64,000 nt of DNA, taken from the NCBI RefSeq assembly GCF_000178855.1, contig NZ_ADVG01000002.1, positions 496,001-560,000 on the forward strand, read 5' to 3'. The notes below the pieces were generated by a model that saw nothing but the letters and a program-made list of their open reading frames with translations, was not told the DNA's origin and searched no databases. The stretch is from Ktedonobacter racemifer DSM 44963. Lineage in GTDB: Bacteria > Chloroflexota > Ktedonobacteria > Ktedonobacterales > Ktedonobacteraceae. Shown here piece after piece: positions 9,154 to 18,226 of the stretch. Numbering within the stretch: the stretch's first letter is position 1; each line of letters opens with the position of its first letter. Made by a program: the position numbers and the translations under genes.

Positions 9154-10640
9154 CTGACAAGTTAACACAAGTCTGATACGCTAAAAGAAAGGAGCGAGAG
9201 CAAGCAAAGGAGGGAGAAAGATGAACCCGAAAGAATGGGAAAACCCGGAAGAATGGGCAAGCCAGACCTTCGCCTCGGCGGAATTGGGAGATCCGCGACG
9301 AACCGACCGACTGGTGCAGATCGCAGCGGCGCTGGCAGAGGAGCCAGCGGCCTCCTTGCCCAACGCGATGCGCAACGTGAGTGAGACGATGGCAGCGTAT
9401 CGCTTCCTGAACACCCCAGAGATCAGCCATGAGCAGATCATGCAGCCCCATTGGGCACAAACCCGTCAGATGGCGGCGGAGCGCGCGTGGGTCTTGTTGA
9501 TCGCAGACCAGACGGCGCATCACGCTCACGAGCCATACGAGCACGAGCGGAGTTGGACCCGTTGGGAAGGGAGATCGAGGACGGGAGTTCCACATCCACA
9601 CGGTGCTGGCGGTCGATGCCGAGAACAAGCAGATCCTGGGCTGTGCCCATCAAGACCCCTTTGTCCGGCAAAGCGCGCCAGCCCACGAAACGCGGGCACA
9701 GCGTCGAGCGCGCCCCCGCGAGTCGCAAGTCTGGGAACGCAGCGCGCAGCACATCGGCTCCCCACCCAGTGGCAGCCATTGGGTACACGTGGGGGAGAGC
9801 GGAGCCGACCTCTTCACGTTCTGGGAAGTGTGCCGAAAGCTGGGATGTGACTTCGTAATCCGTGTGTGCCAGGACCGCTTGGTCGCGTTGGAGCCAGAGG
9901 AACAGGAAGCCGGACGGGTCTTGCATCATCTGCGCAAACAGGCAGAGAGCAAGCCAGCGCAGGACGCACGAGTCTTCCATGTGCGAGCCGAACACCAGCG
10001 TCCCGCTCGCGATACCCTGCTCCGGGTGAGCTTTCAGCGCGTCTTGATCCAGCCGCCGCAGCACGGAGCCTCCTGGGACAAGCAGGAACTGCCGGTGTGG
10101 GTCCTGCGCGTGTGGGAACCCGAGCCACCCGCCGGGGCGGAACCGTTGGAATGGCTGCTCGTCACGACGGTGCCGATTGCCACTACCGAACAGGCGTGGC
10201 AACGGGTCCAGTGGTATGGCTGGCGCTGGCTTCTGGAAGAGTTCCATCACGCGCTCAAAACCGGCTGCCGGATCGAGCAGCGGCAGATGCGCAGCGTGGA
10301 GGCGCTGTTTCGACTGCTGGCGGTCCTCACGCCGATGGCCTTGCGCTTGTTGTGTCTGCGAGAGATCGCCCAGAACGCTCCGGAGGCAGAGGCGACGGAG
10401 GTGATGAGCTCCGACGTCGTGCAGGTCGTTGCCCGTCTGGCCAGGCGTCCAATCGGGCACATGAGCGTCAGGGAACTGTGGCACACCATTGCCAGTTTCG
10501 GCGGCTATTTCAACCGCAAGGGGGATGGACCTCCGGGATGGATGACCTTGTGGCGCGGTTGGTTGTATGTCCAAACAGTCCTGGAAGGCGTTCATCTGGC
10601 TGCTTCTTTCTCTCCTTGAGCATTTGTGTTAACTTGTCAG
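9154..10640 (+). mobile_element. Tn5/IS50-like insertion sequence (IS4 superfamily)
   Basis: A 1487-bp element with perfect 17-bp inverted ends, CTGACAAGTTAACACAA, flanked by the 8-bp duplication GTTGAAAC at 9146-9153 and 10641-10648. The ends start with CTG and keep the ACACAA core of Tn5-type ends. It lies 70 bp beyond the ISAs1 element, in the same upstream segment of tnpB copy 1. Confidence 0.92.
9221..10619 (+). pseudogene. Tn5/IS50-like transposase, frameshifted
   Basis: The start at ATG 9221 follows AGGAGGGAG. The N-terminus EWASQTFASAELGDPRRTDR closely resembles the Tn5 transposase DNA-binding region. The first catalytic Asp is in LLIADQT; the Tyr/Arg/Glu/Lys cluster and catalytic Glu are in WRWLLEEFHHALKTG. 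The frame changes near 9568-9571, where one extra G in GAAGGGAGA separates TRWEG from GDRGREFHIHTVLAVDAE. The second catalytic Asp (Tn5 VCDREAD) is replaced by Glu in VGESGAD. Both features suggest inactivity, although the frameshift lies in a short homopolymer and could be a sequencing error. The C-terminus GWMTLWRGWLYVQTVLEG matches the Tn5 ending. Confidence 0.88.
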
Positions 10641-11144
10641 GTTGAAACACCGGGACTTTCCAGTCCAATTTCTGGAACCGTGTGGAATGTTTCACGCACA
10701 TTTGCACACTTTGTCAAGATCTAGTAAACATCTCCCTTTTTATGCCTTCGCGGGATGGCTCATAACCAGGAAAACAGGAAGCATTCGCACCGGACTGCTG
10801 ACAGGGCTAAAGGCTGGCCTCTTCAGCGGGTTAGCGATCTATATCATTATTGCGATTATTGCCATTTCGTTTGCCTCATTGCTCATGCTCGTGGCATCGG
10901 GCATCTCTCACGACCAGGGCACTTTCCCTCAACTTGTGGGCAATACTATGTGGTGGGTTGTCAGGACAATACTCGTCAATAACCTCTTGTTCATTGCGTT
11001 CGACATGGCCTGTGGCACTCTCATGGGCTGGTTCGGGGCCATGCTGGGCCTTACGAGCAAGAAGACTTCTTGCTCGTAAGGAGGATCAACAGGTTCCGCC
11101 AAAAATTAGGGAAAGAGTCTTTAACAGATTCTAGACAGCAGAGG

Positions 11145-12824
11145 CTATGATTGAGATGAGATGTTGATCTGTTGGATCGCTGGCAAGGTAAACCAGAAGG
11201 TCGATCCTTCTCCAGGGACGCTGTGGAGACCAACCTGACCCCCTTGAAGCTCAACAAGGGTGCGGCAAATATAGAGGCCTAGTCCCAGACTCACTCCTGA
11301 TCCGCTTTGTACATGAATGCCAGGTACGCGGTAAAATCGCTCCCAGACCCGCTGCTGCTGTTCGGCAGTAACGCCAGGTCCTTGATCCTGAACACTGACA
11401 CGAACCTGAGATGTTTCCCAGGTCACATACACACTCACAGGAGCCGTGGGTGCAGAATATTTCAAGGCATTGGTCAAGTAGTTCGTAAACACTTGTACAA
11501 CACGTTCAGGGTCAGCCATGACAACAATCTCGTCCTCTGTTGGGAGGGTGAGGGTGATGGTCCGCTCAGGGTACAGCCGTCTCTGCGTCTCAAGGCTACT
11601 GCGCAGAAGCGCTATGAGGTTACAAGGCTGGGGGTGCAACGTCAACCGCGCATCTCGTAAACGTGCGGCATCAAGGAGATCCTGGATCAAGCGATTTTGC
11701 AGTTCTGCTTGTTGGAGAGTTCCATCCAGATACTTGTGCGTCTTGAGGACTAATTTCATCCCATCGGCGGAGAGATCTTGTTGATCAAGGATACGTTGGA
11801 GACGAGTGAGCAGGTGTTGGGTATATTGCGTACTTACCTTGATCGCCGCCAATGGAGTTCGTAACTCATGTGCAATCACATCTAGAAATGCGTTGAGCTC
11901 TCTCAGCAGATGTTCTATCTTGTCGCGCGCGAGAACTTCTTCTGTCACATCGACCGCATAGAGAATGATGTCCTCGGTGTCCCCAGTCAGGCAAGAAACG
12001 GGTTGAAAAAACAGATTGAGATAGTACTCTTTGTGGATATGGTTGGTCGTCGTTGACCTCGAAATATGATATTCATGTATGCTGAGCGATTCCTTTGTTG
12101 TCATGACATGCTCCAAGGAGGTGATGATTTCTTGAAAATCGGCATCAGCAAATGCTTCTTTCATCGGTTTGCCGATGATGTCTCCTATCCCAAATTGCTC
12201 TCTCATCACAGGATTGAGCAATACCACACGGAACGCTTGGCCTCTGGCCATCAGCACAGGAACGGGAGCTAAGAGAAGGACACGTGCCAGCTCAGCACGT
12301 GACTTCTTCGCTTGTTGGCGCGTATATTGTATCTGACTGAGGAGAAGGCAAAGACCCAAGGACGCGATGCTGCTGATGAGGACATTATAAACGTGCTCCA
12401 TATGACGCAATTCCAGTGACAAAAAAGGTGGAAGGATGAGAAGTATCCAGAGCAGGATACCTTCCCCTGCCGCAAGAAGGCCAGGAAGCGTTCCCCATCC
12501 TAAGGACATGATGAGCACAACAATCAGAAGCAACACATCTGCAAAGAGAAAATAAGGCGAGATGGGGGTAAGAAACATCATGCCGAGCACGATGAACAGT
12601 GGGAGCAATATCGCAAGAAGGTAGCCAAGAGCAGGGACACGCAAGCTTGTTGGGAGGAATGAGGGTACAAAGGAGTAGATGCGGAAACCATGCCAGGAGT
12701 GTTCTTTATAAACATATTTTTCAGGGTGAGTCGTTGTGGCGTCTCGCAAGGATTCCGTATAGACCCCATTTTCCGAGAGAAGTCGTGCGTCGTTGGAAAG
12801 CGATGTTGCGTCGTTCTGACCCAT
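11145..12824 (-). CDS. Membrane sensor histidine kinase (KdpD-type membrane domain, PAS, HisKA, HATPase)
   Basis: Sensor kinase of 559 residues. After a ~65-residue cytoplasmic start come four hydrophobic helices (about 65-175: GYLLAILLPLFIVLGMMF onward) resembling the DUF4118/KdpD membrane module. A PAS-like domain follows (about 195-310), then HisKA with the phospho-acceptor His in VIAHELRTPLAAIK. The HATPase_c domain shows the N box NYLTNALKYS and glycine boxes DQGPGV and GLGLYICRTLVE. The start ATG 12824 is preceded by GAGAGGTAAG. No response regulator is adjacent on this strand, so the partner is unknown. It converges on the interrupted membrane-protein gene. Confidence 0.88.
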   Translation of the reverse strand: MGQNDATSLSNDARLLSENGVYTESLRDATTTHPEKYVYKEHSWHGFRIYSFVPSFLPTSLRVPALGYLLAILLPLFIVLGMMFLTPISPYFLFADVLLLIVVLIMSLGWGTLPGLLAAGEGILLWILLILPPFLSLELRHMEHVYNVLISSIASLGLCLLLSQIQYTRQQAKKSRAELARVLLLAPVPVLMARGQAFRVVLLNPVMREQFGIGDIIGKPMKEAFADADFQEIITSLEHVMTTKESLSIHEYHISRSTTTNHIHKEYYLNLFFQPVSCLTGDTEDIILYAVDVTEEVLARDKIEHLLRELNAFLDVIAHELRTPLAAIKVSTQYTQHLLTRLQRILDQQDLSADGMKLVLKTHKYLDGTLQQAELQNRLIQDLLDAARLRDARLTLHPQPCNLIALLRSSLETQRRLYPERTITLTLPTEDEIVVMADPERVVQVFTNYLTNALKYSAPTAPVSVYVTWETSQVRVSVQDQGPGVTAEQQQRVWERFYRVPGIHVQSGSGVSLGLGLYICRTLVELQGGQVGLHSVPGEGSTFWFTLPAIQQINISSQS

Positions 12825-12968
12825 ACAGGCTTACCTCTCTACTGTATCTTTAGAAGGACAATGCATCTATTTCTTTCATTTTAAAAGGAACAAATAGGAA
12901 GTTGGCGTAGATGCGCTTTGCAACCTTTCCCTGTTCATTATAGAAGTCTAAACAACCTGAGAGTTTTT

Positions 12969-13004
12969 TTGACACTCCCCCGGCTAAGGCACGCGGGAGT
13001 GTCA
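12969..13004. terminator. GC-rich hairpin next to a T run; IS605-type end or terminator
   Basis: TGACACTCCC and GGGAGTGTCA pair around a CGGCTAAGGCACGC loop region, next to a run of seven T at 12964-12970. The AGTGTCA arm resembles right ends of the tnpB elements here (44281-44292 and 13057), so it may be a transposon end rather than a true terminator. Confidence 0.45.
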
Positions 13005-13056
13005 ATCTCACATATCGTACCCTACAGGCCTGATTCGCTATGAACGTGGGAATCTA

Positions 13057-13443
13057 GTGACACTCCACATGGTCTAAAGACCAGTGGCTTCTCGCAAGTA
13101 CATTTTCTCCTTGCGAGCTACGCGCATAGCATTGCTGCTATCCGTGGGTCGTGCCATTCGACCAACTACAGGGGAGCAATCGATTATCCCCTGATACTTT
13201 TGTACGTTGATTGAAATGCCTACACGTTGCAATTGCTCTCTTTAGCAAGTAGCCGTGGTCTTTGGCTAACACGGTAGCGTTTTTACCCATAGCCCTTCGC
13301 TATGGAACCCATACACTATTCAGTTCTCAATGTACTGCTGATCAATTCTTTTCGCGTACAGAAAAAACGGAAGGGCAAGGGCTAAAGCCGCAAACGCCTA
13401 ACCACGGGATGAATCCCCGTGGCTTGCGGCGGGCTAAAGCCCA
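13057..13443 (-). mobile_element. Non-autonomous IS605-type element without tnpB
   Basis: Read on the minus strand, 13443-13380 matches the left end of the element at 42509 (GGGCTTTAGCCCGCCGCAAG then a CCACGGG...CCCGTGG palindrome and AGGCG). 13090-13057 matches its right-end style: a CTTTAG-containing hairpin followed by GTGGAGTGTCAC. About 387 bp lie between the two ends, with no reading frame of note. It is best explained as an internally deleted derivative that can move only in trans. Both boundaries are approximate. Confidence 0.55.
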
Positions 13444-13587
13444 ATAACGTCAGGTCAATCCTCGTTTTTCAAATACGAATTTACCTCTTTCGACACTGTC
13501 GGAACAGGTCATTATCAAGCAGCTATCATGAGTGCTATAATGTGTGCCAACGTTTGTTGATTGCACAGCGCCAAAGAAAGCCGATAC

Positions 13588-14820
13588 ATGGATTCCTATC
13601 ACTCTCGCCTGTTTCGCTGGTTTATACTATTGTGGCTGGGCCTCATCTATCTCTGGGGGCTTCGACTGCAAGGAATTCCTGAGCATACACTCGCCCTTCC
13701 AGAGATCCTCCTGTTTACGATCCTGATGATTATTCATATCGTCATCCACTGGTTTTATCTTTCGGATCGGTTCGCTCAAGTATCGCAATCGCGGCAATTA
13801 CTGATGTGCATCCTCCAAAGTCTGCTCGCACTGGGCCTTTGCATTCTCATTCATGAATGGGATGTCACGATGGGCCTCTATCTCACACTTATCTTGGAAA
13901 CCAGCGTATTTCAGAATCAGACCCGCGTGATAGCGATTGGGACCTATATCACTTCCTTGCTCCTGGCTACGTTTATTCTCTACGTCACTATTCCTCACGA
14001 ACTAGGAGAGGCACTACGGGGATTTGCCGCACCAATTTTTGTGTTTGCCGTCAGTTTTACCGTTCTCTACCTTCAGCAGGTACACGCACGCGAGCAGGCG
14101 CAGAAATTGCTCAAGGACCTTGAAATTGCGCACGCTCAGCTCTCTGCTTACGCTCTCCATGTGGAGAAACTCACCCTCACTACTGAGCGGCAGCGGATGG
14201 CACGTGAATTACATGATACCCTGGTCCAAGGGCTGGCTGGCTTAGCCATGCAATTAGAGGTCACGGATCGACGACTGACCAACCAACGCTATGAGCCTGC
14301 ACAAAATATCATTCAACAGGCAATGGTACAAACACGAGAAACGCTGGCAGAGGCCCGTAGCGCTATTTATGATTTGCGTATGGATGTAGAACATGTTGAG
14401 AGCCTCACACTCACAGTACAGGAAAAGGTCGCCCGCTTCAGCAGAGCCACTGGCATAGCCTGTAGCGTTGACCTTAATGCACTCTCGCTTACCTCTTCCA
14501 CACAACAGATACATGTGCTACGGGTGATTACTGAAGGTCTCGCCAACATAGCCCGCCACGCCCAGGCACAGCACGCCTGGATTCGTGCCATCTGTACGAC
14601 GACTCGCGACAAGAAACAATTGCTCATCGAAATACGCGATAATGGAAAAGGATTCGACCCCACAGTTATCGCGACGCAGGTTGGACATTACGGTCTGCTT
14701 GGCCTGCGCGAACGCGCACACCTGATAGGTGGTTGCCTGGATGTAGAGAGCAAACAAGGACAGGGAACGGTATTACGGTTCCAGATACCGCTCGAGCAGA
14801 AAGGGGCACTTGATGAATAA
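13588..14820 (+). CDS. NarL-type sensor histidine kinase
   Basis: Kinase of about 410 residues. Six or so hydrophobic helices span residues 8-170 (WFILLWLGLIYLWG to VFAVSFTVLYL), followed by a short coiled linker. HisKA_3 has the phospho-acceptor His in QRMARELHDTLVQGLAGLA, and HATPase_c has DNGKGFDP and GLLGLRERAHLIGG. ATG 13588 is chosen; an in-frame TTG at 13561 would add nine residues. A TATAAT -10 at 13536-13541 lies 46 bases upstream. The gene overlaps the next one by 8 bases (ATGAATAA), so kinase and regulator are translationally coupled. The membrane part resembles DesK-like inputs; the signal is unknown. Confidence 0.9.
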   Translation: MDSYHSRLFRWFILLWLGLIYLWGLRLQGIPEHTLALPEILLFTILMIIHIVIHWFYLSDRFAQVSQSRQLLMCILQSLLALGLCILIHEWDVTMGLYLTLILETSVFQNQTRVIAIGTYITSLLLATFILYVTIPHELGEALRGFAAPIFVFAVSFTVLYLQQVHAREQAQKLLKDLEIAHAQLSAYALHVEKLTLTTERQRMARELHDTLVQGLAGLAMQLEVTDRRLTNQRYEPAQNIIQQAMVQTRETLAEARSAIYDLRMDVEHVESLTLTVQEKVARFSRATGIACSVDLNALSLTSSTQQIHVLRVITEGLANIARHAQAQHAWIRAICTTTRDKKQLLIEIRDNGKGFDPTVIATQVGHYGLLGLRERAHLIGGCLDVESKQGQGTVLRFQIPLEQKGALDE

Positions 14821-15511
14821 AAAAATTCGCGTGATGATCGTCGATGACCATACCATTATTCGCGAAGGAGTGCGTTTGATGCTAGAAGAGGCCAGTGACG
14901 AGTTCCAGGTCGTCGGTGACGCTGCGGATGGCGAGACAGCCTTACGACTGATGGAAGAATTACAGCCAGATGTGGTTCTTATGGATCTGCGTATGCCTTC
15001 TATGGATGGTATCACCGCCATTGAGCAAATTCGCCGATGCTCTCCACAAGTCGCCATTCTTATCCTCACGACCTACAATGAAGATGATCTCATGATTCGT
15101 GGATTACAAGCAGGAGCCTGTGGCTACCTGCTCAAGGATATTCGGCTAGACACCTTACTCAACGCGATCCGTGCCGCAGCCAGAGGAGAAATCCTGATGC
15201 AATCTGATATCATGGCACGACTTCTCTCTTATACAACAAAATCCGCGCCTTTCGAGCCTCGCGCAAGTAATCAGAGCCATCAAAGCTCCATCGATTTAAC
15301 CGAGCGAGAGAGAGAAGTCCTTATAGCGGTCGCACGCGGTGATCGGAGTAAAGACATTGCCAGGCATTTGGGCATTGCGGAGAGAACAGTTCGAGCATAT
15401 CTGACCAGTATTTATACGAAACTGAATGTCACTTCGCGAGCGTCAGCTATCACGGTCGCCATTCGCTACGGTATTTTGTCACCCAACGATGAAAGAGATG
15501 AAAACTGGTGA
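14813..15511 (+). CDS. NarL/FixJ-family response regulator
   Basis: Response regulator of 232 residues, partner of the kinase immediately upstream. The receiver domain has the acidic pocket VMIVDDH, phospho-acceptor Asp in VVLMDLRMPSMDG, Thr in ILTTYNEDD and Lys in GYLLKDI. The C-terminal LuxR helix-turn-helix contains LTEREREVLIAVARGDRSKD and IAERTVRAYLTSIYTKLNV. All key residues are intact. ATG 14813 within the stop region of the kinase gene is preferred over the TTG three bases earlier. The targets are unknown; no operon partner follows before the tnpB element. Confidence 0.93.
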   Translation: MNKKIRVMIVDDHTIIREGVRLMLEEASDEFQVVGDAADGETALRLMEELQPDVVLMDLRMPSMDGITAIEQIRRCSPQVAILILTTYNEDDLMIRGLQAGACGYLLKDIRLDTLLNAIRAAARGEILMQSDIMARLLSYTTKSAPFEPRASNQSHQSSIDLTEREREVLIAVARGDRSKDIARHLGIAERTVRAYLTSIYTKLNVTSRASAITVAIRYGILSPNDERDENW

Positions 15512-15581
15512 CGACTCCTCACGGCTGAAGGCAGAGGTTTTAGGCACCCGTTTGATACACTAACGCTCAATCACTTCGAAT

Positions 15582-15759
15582 ACCTGCTACCTTTCTCATA
15601 CTCGAACGTGTGTAAACACCCTCGAGCGGTCAGTTCTTCCTGCTTCATCGTCGATAGCCAGCGCACGGGAACCTTTGGATCGGCCCTCCCGTTTCGGTCT
15701 CACATCAACTCCCCAGGCATTTTACGTCCGGCGGTAGCCACTCTCCAGGACGGCCAGCT
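15582..15759 (-). ncRNA. Candidate omega RNA and right end of tnpB copy 2
   Basis: Homologous to 5876-6055, with the same conserved blocks (GCGCACGGGAACCTTTGGAT, CGTTTCGGTCTCACATCA). The presumptive guide would read into the flank below 15582 on the minus strand (ATTCGAAGTGATTGAGCG). RNA function is inferred from position and conservation only. Confidence 0.5.
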
Positions 15760-17055
15760 TTACGCGTGAAGCTGGCGAAGCTCTTCTGTTGCGAACCACA
15801 GCAAATTCAAGGCGGCATTGAGATCCCGGTCGATCACCAGCCCACAGGCCACGCACTGATAGGTGCGGTGTTTGAGCGGCATGCGCTTTTTGACCTGCCC
15901 ACAGCACGAACAGCGTTTGGTCGAAGGGAACCAGCGCGAGGCGATGAAGAGCTCTCCCCCGGCGTTGGCCACTTTGGTCTTGAGGAACTGCAACAGTTGC
16001 CCCATCGCGGCATCGGCCACGGCACGCGAGAGCTTCCGGTTGGCCATCATCCCCAGGATGTTGAGGTCTTCGATGCCGATGGCCCCACAGGTGCGCGCCA
16101 GTTCGCTCGTGAACTTGTGCTGCACATCCCGCCGAATGTTGGCGATCTGCTGATGCTTGCGTGCGACCTTGAGTCGTTGCTTCTCGTAATTCTTACTGAA
16201 CACGGTTCGCCTGGTTTGCGGGTCTTTCGTCTTCTCTTTCTTACTGAGTTGGCGTTGCAGCTTGCCGAGTTTCTTGAGATGGAGCGCTAATGGCCTTTGG
16301 TTCTCAAGCCTGCGCCCATCGCTCACCACAGCAGCGTGCTTTACGCCCACATCTACCCCCACCACTGCTTCGGGAGCTTTAGGGCGCTCCCGTGTGATGT
16401 CTCCTTGGATGGAGACGTACCAGTGCCCCGCTTCACAGCAGACCGTCGCCCCCAGGATCTTGACCCGTTCGCACACGACGTGCTTGCGCTGGTTGCGCTT
16501 CTTCGTGGGAGTGGTGGCTTTCCCCTTTTCGACGAAGCGCAGTTTTTCGGCGAGGTTCACCGTTCCCAGTCTGCGTAAGAGCTTGCCTCGGTCCTTCTTC
16601 GTTTGGCGCTGATCGAGGATGAAGCGGCCAAGTCCGGGAATCGAGATCCAATGGCTTCCCAAGGTGAATTTATCGTTGGAGAGATAGAACGACTCGTGCG
16701 ACTTCCCCTTTTTCTTGTACTGCGGGTAGTTCGCTCGGCCCGCAAAGAAGTTGTCATACGCTTTCTTGAGGTCATCGAACGCACCCTCCACCACACACTT
16801 CGTCACCTGATAGGTCCATGGGTACTCCTGCTCCCGGATCTCGTTAAATTGCTTCTTGAGTGCGAGGGCATGTGGCGGGTTGAGCACGCGCTGCTCTTGG
16901 GGAACGGTTTCCTGCTCAGCTGTATACGCCTGATACTGCTTCTCCCACTGCTCCCGTCCCCAGTTGTAGATAAACCGCCTCGTGCCACAGGCTCGTTTGA
17001 GATACTCCACCTGTTCAGGCGTGGGGTTCATCCGGATCTTGTGCGCGGTTTTCAT
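15760..17055 (-). CDS. tnpB: TnpB RNA-guided nuclease, IS605 OrfB family, copy 2
   Basis: Intact 431-residue paralogue of the protein at 6056-7351, matching it along the whole length with scattered substitutions. The catalytic acids are Asp in GVDVGVKHAAVV, Glu in IGIEDLNILGMM and Asp in VIDRDLNAALNL; the zinc ribbon is CSCCGQVKKR and CVACG. The start at 17055 (MKTAHKIRMNPTPEQVEYLK) is preferred over one 21 codons upstream because it matches copy 1 exactly in position. It is probably the active helper for maintenance of both copies. Confidence 0.92.
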   Translation of the reverse strand: MKTAHKIRMNPTPEQVEYLKRACGTRRFIYNWGREQWEKQYQAYTAEQETVPQEQRVLNPPHALALKKQFNEIREQEYPWTYQVTKCVVEGAFDDLKKAYDNFFAGRANYPQYKKKGKSHESFYLSNDKFTLGSHWISIPGLGRFILDQRQTKKDRGKLLRRLGTVNLAEKLRFVEKGKATTPTKKRNQRKHVVCERVKILGATVCCEAGHWYVSIQGDITRERPKAPEAVVGVDVGVKHAAVVSDGRRLENQRPLALHLKKLGKLQRQLSKKEKTKDPQTRRTVFSKNYEKQRLKVARKHQQIANIRRDVQHKFTSELARTCGAIGIEDLNILGMMANRKLSRAVADAAMGQLLQFLKTKVANAGGELFIASRWFPSTKRCSCCGQVKKRMPLKHRTYQCVACGLVIDRDLNAALNLLWFATEELRQLHA

Positions 17056-17357
17056 CCTTGAGCGCCTTTTCTCCCGCTTTGCGGGAATTCCAGTTGAGCA
17101 GGACTCGACACCCGGCAAGTGGCTCTCGTTCAGCGAGCGGCTGGCAACTTCGGAAGGTTGAGCGCCGTGGTCAGATCGACCTCATGAGAGGAGCGACGCC
17201 CAGAAAGCGTTCGTTTGGCTTTGAGCCTGCTTTCTCGGTCCCAGCGCTGCACTGTTTTCACGCTGACATCCACCTGCTTGGCAAACGGTACGACTGCGTA
17301 TATCTACTTATTCTCACTTACTTTCGCACACGTTGTCAATACCTAGTATGTATCTCC

Positions 17358-17759
17358 TTCTCGCAGGCACCAAACGCTTTTTTTCTCCATGCTACATTCT
17401 CGTCTCCTTGCCTTCGCCGCCAAATAGTCAATGTAGACATAAGACGCAAACTTGCCATCAATGCCGCTTCCGCCACTGTCAAAAGAGGTATCGAAAGAAT
17501 GGCGAAAGAGACGATGCAGCGCTCAGCGTCAATGGCTATACTGAGACCACCAATAGAATAAAACTTTCGCCGCTAACAGACCGGCCTAATGCTATGCCAA
17601 ATATGTTGCCCCTCTCCTTCCTTATACTCAAGGGACATACCATATGTACGACCGAGCAAGCATTGCCAAATTGGTGCCCACCGCCTGACGCTTTGTCGGG
17701 CAAAAAACATCGTTGCGTGCGAGACCAATGAGAATACTTCTGGGAGGTTACATAGACCC
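17358..17759 (+). other. Intergenic region upstream of the flavin operon
   Basis: About 400 bases with no convincing gene. A short Cys/Arg-rich frame lacks a ribosome-binding site and family resemblance. The flavin operon promoter is presumably here; I could not pick out a clear -35/-10 pair. The gene at 17760 is preceded by GGGAGG at 17739-17744. Confidence 0.4.
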
Positions 17760-18224
17760 ATGAAAAAATTCACCGTTGCCGTGCTTATCATAGGAGCCTT
17801 CCTCCTCTACAGCTTTTTGTATCACTCAAATGCTGTCGCGCTCCTACCAACCGGTTCGACCAATTCAAATTCACCGGCAAACACATCTCCTACAAATGTG
17901 GCCTCGCCTCCTACCAGTTCAGCGGGTTCATCCGGCTCTGGCTCGTACAAAGATGGTTCATATGTCGGAAGTGTTGACGATGCGACCTGGGGCAACGTTC
18001 AGGTAAAAGCTGTTATTCAGAATGGGAAAATAACGTCTGTAGCGTTTTTGCAGTATCCAAGCGATCGAAGCCGATCGATCTCTATCAATGCCTACGCTGA
18101 CCCTATCCTCTCCCAAGAAGCAATTCAAGCACAAAGTGCTCAAGTCGACCTGGTCTCGGGGGCCACGGATACGAGCAACGCTTTTATACAATCGCTTACC
18201 GACGCTCTTTCTCAGGCAAAATAA
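17760..18224 (+). CDS. Exported FMN-binding-domain protein (covalent flavin carrier)
   Basis: Protein of 154 residues. An N-terminal hydrophobic helix (VAVLIIGAFLLYSFLYH) acts as a signal anchor. A Ser/Pro/Thr/Asn-rich linker (about 35-62) is followed by an FMN-binding domain (YKDGSYVGSVDDATWGNVQV onward). The motif DLVSGATDTS near residue 130 is the ApbE flavinylation signature, where FMN is attached by a phosphodiester bond to the Thr. It is the first gene of a cluster with an apbE remnant and a membrane reductase. The likely role is carrying electrons outside the membrane between the reductase and an unknown acceptor. The start follows GGGAGG with a suitable gap. Confidence 0.88.
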   Translation: MKKFTVAVLIIGAFLLYSFLYHSNAVALLPTGSTNSNSPANTSPTNVASPPTSSAGSSGSGSYKDGSYVGSVDDATWGNVQVKAVIQNGKITSVAFLQYPSDRSRSISINAYADPILSQEAIQAQSAQVDLVSGATDTSNAFIQSLTDALSQAK

Positions 18225-18226
18225 AC

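Larger units (their letters stand above)
5876..10735 (-). mobile_element. IS605-type tnpB element, copy 1, carrying two nested insertion sequences
   Basis: The ends were defined by comparison with copy 2 (15582-17357). The right end shares ACCTGCTACCTTTCTCATAC, and the left end shares GGAGAT followed by TAC-TAG and TTGACAA.GTGTGC on the minus strand. Without the ISAs1-type and Tn5-like insertions and their duplications it is about 2.0 kb. It has no tnpA, so it is a single-gene tnpB element probably mobilised in trans. Exact ends are uncertain by about 10 bases because GTAGCAGGT at the right end is shared by both copies yet can also be read as part of the host gene. Confidence 0.75.
5662..11079 (+). 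pseudogene. Small multi-pass membrane protein gene split by a nested transposon
   Basis: The 5' part begins at ATG 5662 after GTGGGAGA and encodes MHDAKTIVTSPRPVSALKYA, then a hydrophobic helix and a stretch ending ALTDTLILSFVN. The 3' part, about 10736-11079, encodes YAFAGWLITRKTGSIRTGLL, two further hydrophobic helices and the C-terminus GLTSKKTSCS. Removing 5876-10735 joins the halves in frame as a protein of about 185 residues with three or four membrane helices. No family was recognised; the glycine-rich TGLKAGLFSGLA helix resembles small integral membrane proteins of unknown function. The gene is interrupted by a tnpB element that carries two further insertion sequences, so it is inactive unless precise excision occurs. 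Confidence 0.75.
15582..17357 (-). mobile_element. IS605-type tnpB element, copy 2, uninterrupted
   Basis: A 1776-bp element defined by comparison with copy 1. The right end starts ACCTGCTACCTTTCTCATAC at 15582; the left end is at 17357 (GGAGATACATACTAGG on the minus strand). It has no tnpA. It sits between the two-component regulator and the flavin operon without breaking a recognisable gene. It serves as the undamaged reference for the nested copy. Confidence 0.78.

Noticed and set aside
9560..9610. Programmed frameshift in the Tn5-like transposase
   Set aside because: IS50-type transposases are made from one frame; the site GAAGGGAGA lacks a slippery heptamer and the catalytic Asp is also changed, so decay or sequencing error is simpler.
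9438..10595. Long minus-strand frame opposite the Tn5-like transposase
   Set aside because: High-GC shadow of the transposase frames; no recognisable domain.
11080..11144. Terminator between the membrane gene and the sensor kinase
   Set aside because: GAGCAAGAAGACTTCTTGCTC at 11055-11075 is palindromic, but it lies within the coding end (SKKTSCS) and no T run follows, so it was not listed as a terminator.
17333..17731. Cys/Arg-rich frame upstream of the flavin operon
   Set aside because: No start signal, no family match, and it begins within the tnpB element's left end.
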